From: Erpetoichthys calabaricus
Lineage: Eukaryota; Chordata; Cladistia; Polypteriformes; Polypteridae
DNA length: 64,000 nt
Assembly (NCBI RefSeq): GCF_900747795.2
Contig: NC_041394.2
Location: 342,078,415-342,142,414 of the forward strand
Direction: 5' to 3'
Positions 44,098 to 56,300 of the stretch are shown here, piece by piece (the stretch's first letter is position 1; every line of letters starts with the position of its first letter). The notes under the pieces were generated by a model. The model saw only the letters and a list, made by a program, of their open reading frames with translations, was not told the DNA's origin and did no database searches. Made by a program: the position numbers and the translations under genes.

Positions 44098-45963
44098 TCT
44101 CTGTATATATAAAATCCAACATCTGTATGTTTCCGCTTTTCAGGAGAGAACTACTTCACGGTTTTAGATTGGGTTTTTTTCTATAAATTGCTTGAACATT
44201 CCGGCTGATTTTGCATCTTCTCTCATCGCGCTATGTATCATGTATGTATTGACCCTCACCAGTCTGGATTCAAAGCAGCTCATTCTACCGAGACTGCACT
44301 TCTTGCTGTCTCTGAAACACTTCACACAGCCAGATCTACCAACCTGTCCTCAGTCCTCATACTTTTGGACCTATCTGCAGCCTTTGACACGGTCAACCTT
44401 CAGATACTTCTGGAAACTCTGTCTAGTCTTGGGATCTCAGGCACTGTCTGGCAATGGTTTGCTTCTTACCTTGCTGACCGGTCATTCCAGGTTGCCTGGC
44501 AAGGCTCCCAGTCAACTCCACGAAGACTGACCACTGGTGTTCCTCAGGGCTCTGTCCTAGGACCCCTTCTCTTCTCCTTATACACAGGTTCTCTTGGGAA
44601 GGTAATAGCTGGACATGGATTCTCTTATCACTGCTATGCGGATGACACTCAACTCATTCTCTCCTTTCCACCAGATGACCAGCAGGTCTCAACCCGCCTT
44701 GCTGATATCTACTCTTGAATGACTTCCCACCACCTCAAGTTGAATCCCAGCAAGACTGAACTCTTGTACATCAAAGGCAACTCATCTCCGAATCTTGACC
44801 TTGCAATCTCTTTTGACAACTCCGGTTATCGTCCCCTCAAAAACGGCAAGAAGTCTTGGTGTCACTCTAGATGAAGACTTGTCTTTTTCTCCACACATCA
44901 GCAACCTCTCCAGGTCCTGCAGATATCTTCTTTACAACATCAGGAGAATCCGCCCCTTTCTCACTACAGAGGCTACTCAGCTTCTCGTCCAGACCTTGGT
45001 CAACTCTAAGCTGGACTACTGCAACTCTCTGATGTCTGGACTTTCACTAAAGGCAACATGACCACTTCAATTGAATCCAGAATGCAGCTGCAAGACTCAT
45101 TTTTAATTATTCCCAAATTCTCACACACTACACCTCTGCTGCGGAACCTGCACTGGCTCCCTGTGGCTGCCCGCATCAGGTTCAAAACCCTAACACTTGC
45201 CTTTAAGGCCAAAACTGGAACTGCACCACCTTACATATCAGCACTGGTTAAGCAGCGTGTCACTTCTCGCTCTCTCAGAACATCAAGCACTGCTCGTCTC
45301 GAACCACCCTTACTTAAAAGAAGAGGACGACATGCATCAAGACTCTTTGCAGTGTTGGCTCCTCAGTGGTGGAACGAACTTCCTCTTGCTGTACGAACAG
45401 CGGAGACCCTCACTGTCTTCAAACGTCGTCTGAAGACACACTTCTTTAAACAGCACTTGGAGGACTAAAGTCCCCATACTTTTTTTCTACCCTTTTTCTC
45501 TTTAAAAAAAAAAAAAAAAAATTTTGTACTAAACTTACTATTTTCTTCTAGCATGGTTTTGTGTACAACTTGGTCAGCGGTAACTTGTTTAATGACAGTA
45601 GATTTAATCCTAGCCTTAAAAGACTGAAGAACAGTCGTAGACTACTAAGCACTGTTGTAAGTCGCTCTGGATAAGAGCATCTGCTAAATGTTGTAAATGT
45701 AAATGTATCAGAGTTTGCTTGCAGGAGTGATTTATTCACACTAATCTGAGACAGAGGGGAAGGGGGAAGCGTCACCTCAGGAGTAGGGAGCCGGACAGGG
45801 CCCTCCTCACTCATGCGCCAGCCTCCGTTTGAGTTGGTGTACCTTTTCTCCACATTTTTGCGGCACCTTGCCTCCGTTTAGCTAGCAATACCTCTTTGTT
45901 TATTAATTTTTAAACTTTGTCCTGTTTCACTAATATGTGAACAGGGCCCCGGGGGACAGCTAG
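44098..45963 (+). mobile_element. Helitron split by an L2 LINE
   Basis: Starts TCTCTGTATATATAAAATCC at 44098 after host A and ends gggccccgggggacagctag at 45963 before host T, with a GC hairpin before CTAG. Helitron sequence is 44098-44235 and about 45712-45963; the L2 lies between. Non-autonomous. Confidence 0.8.
44236..45711 (+). mobile_element. L2/Maui-like LINE, nested in a Helitron
   Basis: Frame 44233-44718 carries HQSGFKAAHSTETALLAV, LLDLSAAFDTVN, TTGVPQGSVLGPLLFSLY and YHCYADDTQLILSF (catalytic YADD). A later frame 45058-45468 carries LLRNLHWLPVAARIRF and QWWNELPLAVRTAE. The 3' end is ctctggataagagcatctgc then a tgtaaa repeat tail. A stop at 44716-44718 and frame shifts make it dead. 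Possible target repeat tgtatca on both sides. Confidence 0.9.
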
Positions 45964-46059
45964 TCAGTTATATACTCATCTTCTGCTCTCCGGCCCCCAC
46001 ACATCTTTGATTTCATTGTGCCTTTCAGATTATTAGTTCTCTTTCATACATTTCCACCA

Positions 46060-47500
46060 GCTCTATTCCCCTTCCTGTGCGGCTGATTTCACATGTCTGT
46101 TTTTTATGAAAAGCTTGGAGACAAACAAAATAAAGTTCTGGCTTTTGACCAGGTCTCTAGTGCAATTTGGGAAATGGTTACAAGGTTTGTTCAGGACTTT
46201 ACTACTGCATTCTCCTCTAACCAGTCCCATGCGAAACACTTGGTAATCTGTGAATTTCAATGCAGACTTTCTCTGTTAGAAATAACTTACCCTCAGTTGG
46301 TTGATAAGTTTAGAACTGAACTCAATGCTCTGTTTCTGATCCAACACAGTAGGGTCTGTTATTGAGCATTGAGTGCATTGTGCTGTGGTTGTGCGAGGTA
46401 CGACTAGACTGGAGAAGTGCTGGGGTGTCAGCTGAGTCACCTCTGTTTAATAACAATTGTTGAGTTAAACAAAAACAGCATAGATGACATTATACCAAAA
46501 TTAATTGCCCACAGCAGGGAATCTTTGTCAGATCAGGACTGGTTTGGAGCTCCTTTATCATGTGTATGGTTCAAGAATGTGGGTGACGTACTTATGTACT
46601 ACTCTGTACTGAAGGGGCGGAGTCGTCAACTGCCCTCACTGGGCATCTTCTCCTGGCTACTGGAATAGTAAGAGATGATACCATCACTGACAGCACCCTC
46701 TCTCATCCTGGGGTGGGTCTGCTTACCCAAGATTAGTAAGAAGGACACACGTGTGACAGTGCAGTAGGATACTCATGTACTTGCAGGAATCCCTGTTATT
46801 AATGCCATATCAGGCTTATCATCTACTGATCTTCAAATTTGAAATTTGAATTTGTTTTCTAGTGATCCTCAAATTATGAATTGGTGTTCTGGTGCCCCTA
46901 ACCGATCTCTCACTAACTTGACAATGTTTCTTGAAAATCTCATCCTCTCTGTTGATGAAGCATCTCTCTTAGACAGCTCCATTATGCAGATACTAGATTC
47001 GTTTGCATGAGACTGGTTAGAGGGAAATGCAGTAGTAAAGTCCTGAACAAACCCTTTAACCATTTCCCAATTTGTACTAGAGCCCTAGTCAAAAGCCACA
47101 ACTTTATTTTGGTTGGACTCTATGGTTTTCGTTAGGGTTTAGGATTGGAGGAGCATTCTGTCTGAGTTAACTACCCACTTTTTGGAAACCACTATGTATC
47201 CCCATTTTTGACATGATTAAGAGGCCACCTTGACCTGTCACCTGAATACAACAGGTAATACGGCTATTATTACACTGCTACCAGAGCAAGCTAAGGATTG
47301 TGGGTAATGTGAATATTTCAGACCCTTCTTTTACTTACGAACTCAGAGGGTAAACTTCTACCTATGGTCCTTGCTTGTCCATTACACAAAGTTACACACA
47401 AATTGATCCATCCTGATAAAACTGGCTTCATTAGCTCCCAGATAGTTTCAGGTAAGTTTTGGGGGATTCTGCATGTTATTAATTCTGCACAGTTGCACTT
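46060..47500 (+). mobile_element. Decayed L1/Tx1-like LINE, rearranged
   Basis: 47265-47480 translates with AIITLLPEQAKDCG then RPF- and KLIHPDKTGFISSQ, the first RT motifs of L1/Tx1 (normally PISLLN and LIHPDQTGF). 46860-47000 resembles the linker region upstream of it. 46138-46255 is an inverted copy of 46990-47110. Many stops; old. Confidence 0.55.
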
Positions 47501-47547
47501 TTCTCACTTGCAGTGAAGGATTTTGATGACCTGAACTGGCCTTTCTT

Positions 47548-47548
<1 letters not shown>

Positions 47549-47586
<38 letters not shown>

Positions 47587-47700
47587 CTTTATTAATCCCA
47601 AGGGAAAATTCACATTAGTTTCAAATTCTTGTGGCAGATTACAGGAAGAATGGACATTTCTGAACCTTACAACATTAACACACATGAAGACCTAAACACA
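47549..47700 (-). mobile_element. LINE 3' end with (GATA)n tail
   Basis: The minus strand reads ..ttgggattaataaagtatc then tatc repeats (47549-47586), the usual 3' end of a fish non-LTR element. Confidence 0.7.
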
Positions 47701-49320
47701 CAGAGAAACAGAAACCTTACAAATGTGGTTATTCAGTTAAAATAACTTCAATGTATACACGTTTATGGCCTTCCAGGCTACTAAATGTGTCAAAGATAAA
47801 CTATGTTGGGAATCTTAATCTTTAACTTGCGATAGACACAATGGATGGACGGGCACTGGGATGGAGAGCTGTTCCTTACATGGCTGGGTATTCAGTATAG
47901 AAGGATGACATGGATGGATGTACATCCCAGCCAGCATGGTTCCTATTCCCTTTCTCAGTCAGTATGATGATATAATGAATGGTCCGAAGGAGACAGCCCA
48001 CTATGAACATCTGTTCCCTTAGTGGCACTGCTCCTCTGGCATGACTCTGGTTTGGACACCTGCAGGGGTGTGTGGGAAGTGTAGTTCTGAAAAGCAGCCC
48101 TGTTGTGTTTGGTTCCTCCTGACCCATAAATGCTTCCTGGGTGCAATGTTCTGGCACTAGAACTACTCCTGGGTCAGGTATAAAAGAAGCCACTTCACCT
48201 CAACCAGAAAGTCAGAGTTAGCAGAGGAGGAGGACAAAGCTCACCTGGGAGGAGTGGAAGAGAAAAATGGACACAATTGTGTGGATTGTGAAGAAGACAC
48301 CTGTCAGAAGAAGCTTAAATAGATATTCTTTGAACCCAGAACGTTTTGTGCAGTTGTTTCAGAGGCTTGGGGCACACAAGGTGCATAGTCCTAAAGCCTG
48401 CTGCTGTAAGGGATATCCCCATTAGTACAGACTGAAGAATTATTGTTTTAGTCTTGTATTCCCTGAATAAAGCTCAATCCTTCATTAATAATGAAAGCTA
48501 CAAAAAAGGACCAAGTATTGTGGTATAACCAAAGACAATAAAGGCCCAAAATCCACAGCAACATAATCAACTAAATGAAGAAAACTGCGACAACTAATCT
48601 AATAAATGTTCAAGACATTCTTAATTTACTGAATCAAATAATCCTTTACACTATTCAAGTTAGCTGGCGAAAACTGAAAATGTCCATTGTGTGGTGTGAA
48701 CAGTAGGGGGTATTGCAGCACCATAAACTCCAAAAGCAGTTTCACAAACACAAGTTCCAAGTTCAAAACAATTGATTTTTTGCAAGAAATACCTTTACGG
48801 GTCAATCAAAATCAGAAGCCCAGACAAAATTTTTCCTTTTCTCTCTATCTTTCCTTCCTTCCTTCCTCCAGGTGAGTGTTGTCAGGTCCTCTCCTGATTT
48901 CAACTCACCAGTACTGAAATGGAGCTGCCTCCTTTATGCAGGACCTGGGACTACTTCCTGTGTCATGAGACTGTCTGTCGGAAGCACTTCTGAGTTAGGC
49001 AGAAATCCAATGAGGTAGAGACCATTAACCCTTTCAGGAACCCTGGAATCCAATAGCGCTGTTCCATGGGACTTCAGTTACCAACATGCCCTGTGTGTAT
49101 CTGTAGAGGTGCAGTAACCCAGGGACACTGCCACCTAGCATTTTGGGGAGAAAAAAAATAACCTGAATAAGCTGTCTTCCCCTGTCCTTCCATTGTACTG
49201 ACCTCCCAGCCGGTTATGTTGTTCAGTCCTTGCTGGGATGTCAGTCTCTACAGGTGACCCATTACAGTGGTTAATATGGTTTAAAAGGATTTTTATCACG
49301 ACATAGTAAAAAGAGGAAAT
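47701..49320. other. No gene recognised; promoter-like box at 48178
   Basis: A TATA-like ggtataaaag at 48177-48186 and an aataaa near 48466 on the + strand could mark an old long terminal repeat, but I see no paired ends. A TTCC run lies at 48850-48870. Confidence 0.35.
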
Positions 49321-49333
49321 AACTTCATAACAT

Positions 49334-49463
49334 CCATCCATCCATCCATTTTCCAACCCGCTGAATCCAAACACAGGGTCACGGGGGTCTGCTGGAGCCA
49401 ATCCCAGCCAACACAGGGCACAAGGCAGGAAACAATCCTGGGCAGGGTGCCAACGCACCGCAG
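49334..49463 (-). mobile_element. tRNA-derived SINE, tail part
   Basis: Minus-orientation 3' part of the local SINE, flanked by the 13 bp direct repeat aacttcataacat (49321-49333 and 49464-49476), so a true 5'-truncated insertion. Confidence 0.9.
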
Positions 49464-49479
49464 AACTTCATAACATTTA

Positions 49480-50780
49480 AAGTTAAATTATGAAGGATCC
49501 AGGATAGACAAAAAGGCCTGCTTCAACAGAAAATTTCAAAGAATGTGAAGATTTTGGGAACAAGTCTATTATTGTGAAGAGCAAGTCCAAAGCTGAACTG
49601 GAGGTAATTTGGTAATGCTCAGAAAAAAATGAAAGTTTTCAATAAGGCATCTTACGTATTAGAGTTGTGTTCCTATTCACAAAAAGTCAAAAAACTGGCT
49701 TGATGTTTCTGTGATAACGAGAAGGCCAAGCAGCCAGCTGTCTTGTCCTAATATCACAGCATTTCCACCATTTTGGAAAGGAATCATGTTCATCCAAACA
49801 TAAATCAATGAAACCGAAGTCCAAAGGATAATGCTGCAGTCAAAAGTATTGTATGTAGGGCATCATTAATTTTACAATGCTTAATATCACAACTGTATAG
49901 ACTATTACACAAATCTTGGCCAAATGCAAGTTTCTGGTGAACTCACATGGCCAACATGTGCCCTTACATGTTGGTTTCTTTGATCATTTCATAGATTATA
50001 AGTACGTGCCAATGTTGAAATCCGTACAAGTCTCGTTATATTCAATGAACAACATCGAAACATCTTTGAATTGAATTTCGGGACAGGGTTTTGGGTCACT
50101 GATGCGCTCATCTTGGCCTGTCTCAGATGACAAAGGCCATCCATGTTTCTGCGTATGTTGTGCAGTTCGACACCAACCACTGGAATGTGGCAAATCTTTG
50201 TGGAGCCGTACAGCAGTGTGCTGCCTGACAGGCCCCAACATCACCGTCAACCTTTTAATGAACTCGTACTCAGTTCAAACACTGAATGGGCCTACCTCAC
50301 AACAACAGCAGTCGGACACATGTGAGCATCACATATTAGTTGTATATTAATGGAATGAAAGGACTTTCTGCTTACAAAAGCAAATTAATTCTGTGATGGT
50401 CTTTCTTTCTTTCTGTGGTCAAATGCATTGGTTGAATTAGGAAAATTGTTTGTGTGCCTGACAATTAGGAAATGCAAATATCTGGGTAGAATCTTAATTA
50501 TTCCATCCCATACAGATAGCAAGACACGCTGGCTCTGGGATGACCATCATCATGAGCCAAAAAAATCAATACACACACACACACTATGGTCCAAACACAC
50601 ACCAGAATGACTGAAACACAACAAAATCAAAAACGAAAGAAAACATCTGACTTGGCTGAAAATGGCATCCCACTAAGAAATAAAAAAGACAAAAAAAAAA
50701 AAGATATAAAATAAAGATAAGAAAAGAAACATTAAAATTTGTTTCTACACATTCAAAATCCCAAAAAATGAATCAGGAAT
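49480..50780. other. No gene recognised
   Basis: Overlapping frames at 49989-50350 on both strands show no known domain. Confidence 0.4.
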
Positions 50781-50791
50781 GTTATAAAATA

Positions 50792-50920
50792 CTGCGGTGG
50801 GTCGGCACCCTGCCCGGGATTGGTTCCTGCCTTGTGCCCTGTGCTGTCTGGGATTGGCTCCAGCAGACCCCCGTGACCCTGTGTTCGGATTCAGCGGGTT
50901 GGATAATGGATGGATGGATG
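50792..50920 (+). mobile_element. tRNA-derived SINE, tail part
   Basis: 3' part in + orientation ending in ggat repeats, flanked by gttataaaata (50781-50791 and 50921-50931). Confidence 0.9.
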
Positions 50921-51469
50921 TTATAAAATAAAAAAATATTATGCACTGTACTAAAGAAAAAAAAAATAATCACTACAAATTGGAGGAGAGGAAAACTATT
51001 AAAAACCTCCGGTCCAAGAACAAACAAAGTTCTTTTTGTACGTAGATAATTGAGAGGATTCAAAAGGTTTGTACTAAAGGCAAAAGATAGAGCAAATAAT
51101 CAAGTAAAACCAAAATAAAATAAAACAGCACTTTAAACCATAGCAGGGATCCAAACCAATGCAGAACTCCGATAAAGAAGAAAACCACAAACCAAAAATC
51201 AGAGCTCACCCACAATGCACTGCAGCTTCTCCTTTTATACTGCTGGCCAATCCCCAGGTGCAGCATTAGGTGGCCCCTCCCCCTTAGGGTCTACAGCAAG
51301 AGGACAACACAGAAAAACTGCACACTGTAAACTGCTAACTAACACTAAAATGCTTAAAGACAACACAGGATCCAAGAGATAACCCAAACTTAAAACAATA
51401 TCATTACCACAATATACAAAATGATATCTGAAAGACAGCAAGAGAATTTGTAGCAGTGCTACATGATTC

Positions 51470-51772
51470 ATCCATCCATCCATTATCCAGCCCACTATAT
51501 CCTAACTACAGGGTCACAGGGGTCTGCTGGAGCCAATCCCAGCCAACACAGGGTGCAAGGCAGAAAACAAACCCTGGGCAGGGCAAACACACCAAGCACA
51601 CACACTAGGGACAATTTAGGATCACCAATACACCTAACTAGTATGTCTTTGGACTGTGGGGGGGAAACCCACGCAGACACGGGGAGAACATGCAAACTCC
51701 ACGCAGGGAGGACCCGGGAAGTGAACCTGGGTCTCCTTACTGCGAGGCAGCAGCGCTACCACTGCGCCACCA
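51470..51772 (-). mobile_element. tRNA-derived SINE, near full length
   Basis: Minus orientation. The head (51772 downwards) shows tRNA-like A box (gcagtggtagcgctgctg) and B box (ggttcacttcc), the internal RNA polymerase III promoter; the tail ends in ggat repeats. Confidence 0.88.
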
Positions 51773-51874
51773 TCAACTACAGTCCTATCATGAAAACAAT
51801 TAAACCATCATACATGAATCCACAAATTTAAATGAAGCATATTGCAATTTGATTAACCTAAATAAATGACTATA

Positions 51875-52328
51875 CAGTAATCCCTAGCTATATCGCGCTT
51901 CGCCTTTCGCGGCTTCACTCCATCGCGGATTTTATATGTAAGCATATTTAAATATATATCGCGGATTTTTCGCTGCTTCGCGGGTTTCTGCGGACAATGG
52001 ATCTTTTAATTTCTGGTACATGCTTCCTCAGTTGGTTTGCCCAGTTGATTTCATACAAGGGACGCTATTGGCAGATGGCTGAGAAGCTAGATTGCTTACT
52101 TTTCTCTCTCTCTCTCTTGCGCAGACTTTCTCTGATCCTGACGTAGGGGGATTGAGCAGGGGGGCTGTTCGCACACATAGACGATACGGACGCTCGTCTA
52201 AAAATGCTGAAAGATTATCTTCACGTTGTGATCTTTTGTGCAGCTGCTTCCTGAAACGACATGCTGCACGGTGCTTCGCATACTTAAAAGCTCGAAGGGC
52301 ACGTATTGATTTTTGATTGAAAAACAAA

Positions 52329-52359
<31 letters not shown>

Positions 52360-52789
52360 CTGACGGAGGAGGTGTGAGCTGCCGCCTTCAACAGCTTTGT
52401 GCCGCGGTGCTTCGCATACTTAAAAGCCAAACAGCCCTATTGATTTGTTTGCTTTTCTCTCTCTCTCTCTCTCTGACATTCTCTGCTCCTGATGCGCACT
52501 CCTTTGAAGAGGAAGATATGTTTGCATTCTTTTAATTGTGAGACGGAACTGTCATCTCTGTCTTGTCATGGAGCACAGTTTAAACTTTTGAAAAAGAGAC
52601 AAATGTTTGTTTGCAGTGTTTGAATAACGTTCCTGTCTCTCTACAACCTCCTGTGTTTCTGCGCAAATCTGTGACCCAAGCATGACAATATAAAAATAAC
52701 CATATAAACATATGGTTTCTACTTCGCGGATTTTCTTATTTCTCGGGTGGCTCTGGAACGCAACCCCCACGATGGAGGAGGGATAACTG
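51875..52789 (+). mobile_element. pogo/Tigger-like MITE carrying LTR-derived sequence
   Basis: Ends cagtaatccctagctatatc and ..atggaggagggataactg are inverted, flanked by TA (51873-51874, 52790-52791). The subterminal sequence tatcgcgcttcgcctttcgc resembles Tigger-type ends. The interior 52440-52687 is nearly the same as the LTR segment at 11420-11651, and ends at the LTR boundary catgaca. No transposase. Confidence 0.8.
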
Positions 52790-52929
52790 TACTTGACCTT
52801 TAACTATTCTAATGGAATGTGATCCCACTTTCCTAACCTTCTAATTCTTCTCCCAGGCCCCTGCAGCTCGTATATGTCAGTACGTTAATATGTCACTTTA
52901 CTTATTTCTTTGTTTTGCTCTGGTGATCT

Positions 52930-53046
52930 ACAGATGTATCTCAATAATTTAGAATATCGTCAAAAAGTTAATTTATTTCAGTAATTCAATTCAAAAAGTG
53001 AAACCCGTATATTATATAGATTCATTACACACAGAGTGATATATTC
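52930..53046 (+). mobile_element. Terminal piece of a common fish DNA transposon
   Basis: The phrase atctcaataatttagaatat followed by ttatttcagtaattcaattc is one I recognise as widespread in fish genomes. The family assignment is uncertain. Interrupted by the SINE at 53047. Confidence 0.4.
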
Positions 53047-53336
53047 CATCCATCCATCCATTTTCCAACCCGCTGAATCCGAACACAGGGTCACAGGGGT
53101 CTGCTGGAGCCAATCCCAGCCAACACAGGGAACCAATCCTGGGCAGGGCGCCAACCCACCACAGGACACACACACACACACCAAACACACACTAGGGCCA
53201 ATTTAGAATCGCCAATGCACCTAACCTACATGTCTTTGGATTGTGGGAGGAAACCCACGCAGAAACGGGGAGAAAATGCAAACTCCATGCAGGGAGGACC
53301 CGGGAAGTGAACCCAGGTCTCCTTACTGCGAGGCCC
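53047..53336 (-). mobile_element. tRNA-derived SINE lacking its head
   Basis: Minus orientation; begins in ggat repeats (catccatccatcc on +) and stops inside the tRNA-like head (ctgcgaggc), so slightly 5'-truncated. An ac-rich tract sits at 53162-53180. Confidence 0.88.
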
Positions 53337-53600
53337 TCAACTTGATGTCTTGTTATGCAAAATGTTGAGTTTTTTGTGCTCCTCCCCTATTTTTTGGCTC
53401 CCTTGACCTGAAAAATACCCTTGGTTCTGGACCGTATTTTGTTCTAGAAATGACACCGTTATGCTAAGGAGTAAACTGATAGGTGTCTCTGACAAAATAA
53501 TCCAGAAGGACTTTAAAGTTGTGCAGGCCGCATCAACTGATCCAGGGGTTCAACCCTCTGATGACATATTAGGGGTGAAAGTTAGACTTTTTCACAAACC
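53337..53600. other. No gene recognised
   Basis: Nothing assignable. Confidence 0.4.
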
Positions 53601-53607
53601 TTTATGA

Positions 53608-54137
53608 CACGGGTGTCGAACTCCGGGCCACAGTGGCTGCAGGTTTTCATTCTAACCATCTTTTTCATTAGTGACCAGCTTTTGCTGCTAATTAACGTCT
53701 TTTGCCTTAGTTTTAATAAACTTGACTCAGGCCCCTTCACCAAAACATCTTGACGGTGATCTTAGAAAAAAAAAAACAGAAAATCAACAGTTTTCGAAAT
53801 GTCTGCTGTGGCAGAATGAGAGCAGCAACAAGCTGTGGAATTAAATAGCGGGTTAAATTAATAGCGAGAATTGGCTTCTCATTAAGAGATTGGTTGGAGT
53901 TTGAAGCCCCAGTTTAGCCAGTCATCTGTTGACTCGTTTCACGTCTCATTTCTATTTGTCTGCCATTTAATGAAGAAAAGAATCAATTCAGAGGACTGAA
54001 TCCTTAAAAACAGGGCTATTAAAATGAAGGGAAAAGAAGTTAATTAGCAGTGAAAACTGGTCACTGATTAGGAAAAGAGTTAGAATGAAAACCTGCAGCC
54101 CCTTGCAGCCCTCCAGGCCTGGAGTTCGACACCCCTG
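53608..54137 (+). mobile_element. MITE, caggtgtcaaactc family (hAT-like)
   Basis: Ends cacgggtgtcgaactcc and ..ggagttcgacacccctg; flanking ctttat on both sides. Same family as 16897-17525, with a somewhat different interior. Confidence 0.85.
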
Positions 54138-54322
54138 CTTTATCAAAATGAGAGTAATGTAAGACGTATGGGGTGTCATTGTATGCTATTTCAAGGTTGC
54201 CAATCATGAATATCATATGTTTTGATTCTTTACCGGTGATCCTAGCCTTTGAAGTGACACTCCCACAAGTTTAAAAATGATAAATGTCAGACATAATTAG
54301 CATGTGGGGTATCCTAATAGAC

Positions 54323-54833
54323 CAGAGGTGGGCAAAGTCGATCCAGGAGAGCTGCGGTGGCTGCAGGTTTTTGTTCCAACTCAGTTTCTTAACGAGAAGT
54401 CAGTTACTGCTGATGAAGTGACATTTTGATGCTTCATTTTAGTGGTCTCTCTTGTTAAGGTTCCCCACCCTCAATTACTTATTACAGTCTTAAACTGCTG
54501 TTTCGAGTGGCTCCTTATTAGCAATAAGATGCAAATGACAAAGCAACCAGCATTTCTCCATCTAAGTTGTTTCCATATACACCTGTGTGGATTCATCCTG
54601 CACTATTTGGTTTAATAAAACACTTAAGAGTAAAATGTGATCTGTTTTAGGCTTCAAATCATAAATGATCCGTTGTCATTTGCATCCTATTGCTAATAAG
54701 AAGCCATTAAAACAGCGAATGCAGCTGTTTAAGTGCTTCATCAGCAATAATTGACTTCTCGTTAAGAAAGTGAATTGAAACAAAAACCTGCAGCCACTGT
54801 GGCTCTTCAGGACTGACATATTGCCCACCCCTG
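54323..54833 (+). mobile_element. hAT-like MITE (cagaggtgggcaaag ends)
   Basis: Ends cagaggtgggcaaagtcgat and ..gacatattgcccacccctg, inverted. Flanks taatagac and atgtagac agree at 6 of 8 bases, a worn 8 bp duplication. Interior non-coding. Confidence 0.82.
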
Positions 54834-55023
54834 ATGTAGACTTTTTGATGCTCTGTGGTTATGAATATGATGTTATTTTTGACCCTTTATTAGGAATCTG
54901 TCCCTCTATGGACCCCTATCAGAAGGAGGGTGAGGAATGATACACTTCTGTTACAACTGAGAATGCTTAGACTTGCAACATCCATCCATCCATTTTCCAA
55001 CCCGCTGAATCCGAACACAGGGT

Positions 55024-56300
55024 GTAACAACCGCACAATACGGGTACGCGATTCCTACACTTCACCACCCGTACAGGGGGGTGGACGATGTTTGAAAGCA
55101 TAATAGCACAACCATATTCGGTCCTAGTCCCCTCTTGCCACGATTCCCTTCTTAATAATTTGTAGCAATAAAACACAACAGGAAGTGGAACAGAAAAAAT
55201 ATATTAACATCCATCCATCCATTTTCCAACCCGCTGAATCTGAACACAGGGTCACGGGGGTCTGCTGGAGCCAATCCCAGCCAACACAGGGCACAAGGCA
55301 GGAACCAATCCTGGGCAGGGTGCCAACCCACCGCAGGACAGACACAAACACACCCACACACCAAGCACACACTAGGGCCAATTTAGAATCGCCAATCCAC
55401 CTAACCTGCATGTCTTTGGACTGTGGGAGGAAACCGGAGCACCCAAAAGAAACCCACGCAGACACGGGGAGAACATGCAAACTCCACGCAGGGAGGACCC
55501 GGGAAGCGAACCCAGGTCCCCAGGTCTCCCAACTGCGAGGCACCAGCGCTACCCACTGCGCCACCGTGCCGCCAATATATTAACAGTTGCTGCCAAATTA
55601 ATTTGACCGGTGCCTGAGTGCTCCTTAGTGAACCCTTTCCCCAGACGCCCTCCCTAGCGCCCGAATACTAACCCCCGGTTTGACACAGACAAAAGAAAAA
55701 GAAAAAAAAAAGTAAATAATAAGCAAAACTGTTCTTTGAGAATGCAAACGATTAGGTTTCACTGAGTCCAAAAATATAGGAAAACAAGAAATCCTGCAGT
55801 TTAGTTCCTCCTGGAAGCAGGAAACACAACCGTCCTTTAGCGGGACGGCTTCTCCGCGGACTATCACGAAAAACGAAATTCAGGAATCCGACTCACCAGA
55901 CCCTGGCCTCTTCTCGGGGATTCGTCCTTAAATATTTCTTCGGGGTGGCCACCCATGAATAGCAGACGTCCCTGGGTAAAGTAAAATCCTGAATAGTTCT
56001 TAGAGCGTGGATAGTCGCTGCGATGCCTTGAAAATTGTGTCTTTGTTCTTCCTCCTTTCTTTCTTCCATACTTGTTCCGCCATTCCCCTTAAAAAGAGAA
56101 AGTTTCCCGCCGAAAATCCTTGCCTCTCTCGGTTGTTATGGCAACAGGCAGCTGGAAAGTGTACTCGGGCGGGATCCTCCCAGAACGGGACGTCACCAAA
56201 GCTGCCTGAAGAGCTATTTAAAACACCCTCCCAGTCAACATGAAGTGACGGACAATTCAGAAGGCTAACCCGACTGTCCGTTATGTAGCCTTGCTACAAG
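55024..56300 (+). mobile_element. Solo LTR fossil, with a SINE inside
   Basis: Begins TGTAACAACC and ends TTGCTACA, flanked by agggt on both sides (5 bp duplication), fitting a solo long terminal repeat of about 0.9 kb once the nested SINE is discounted. A TATA-like tatttaaaac lies near 56215. No internal genes; strand is uncertain. It could instead be a non-autonomous element with short inverted ends. Confidence 0.65.
55210..55573 (-). mobile_element. tRNA-derived SINE, full length
   Basis: 364 bp, minus orientation, flanked by aatatattaaca (55198-55209 and 55574-55585). The head reads gcggcacggtggcgcagtgg with A box tggtagcgctg-like and B box region; the tail ends in ggat repeats. It is the best copy in the window to define the family. 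Confidence 0.95.

Noticed and set aside
51700-51772. tRNA gene in the SINE heads (also 55530-55573, 60158-60230)
   Set aside because: A and B box remnants are present but no cloverleaf; they are tRNA-derived SINE promoters.
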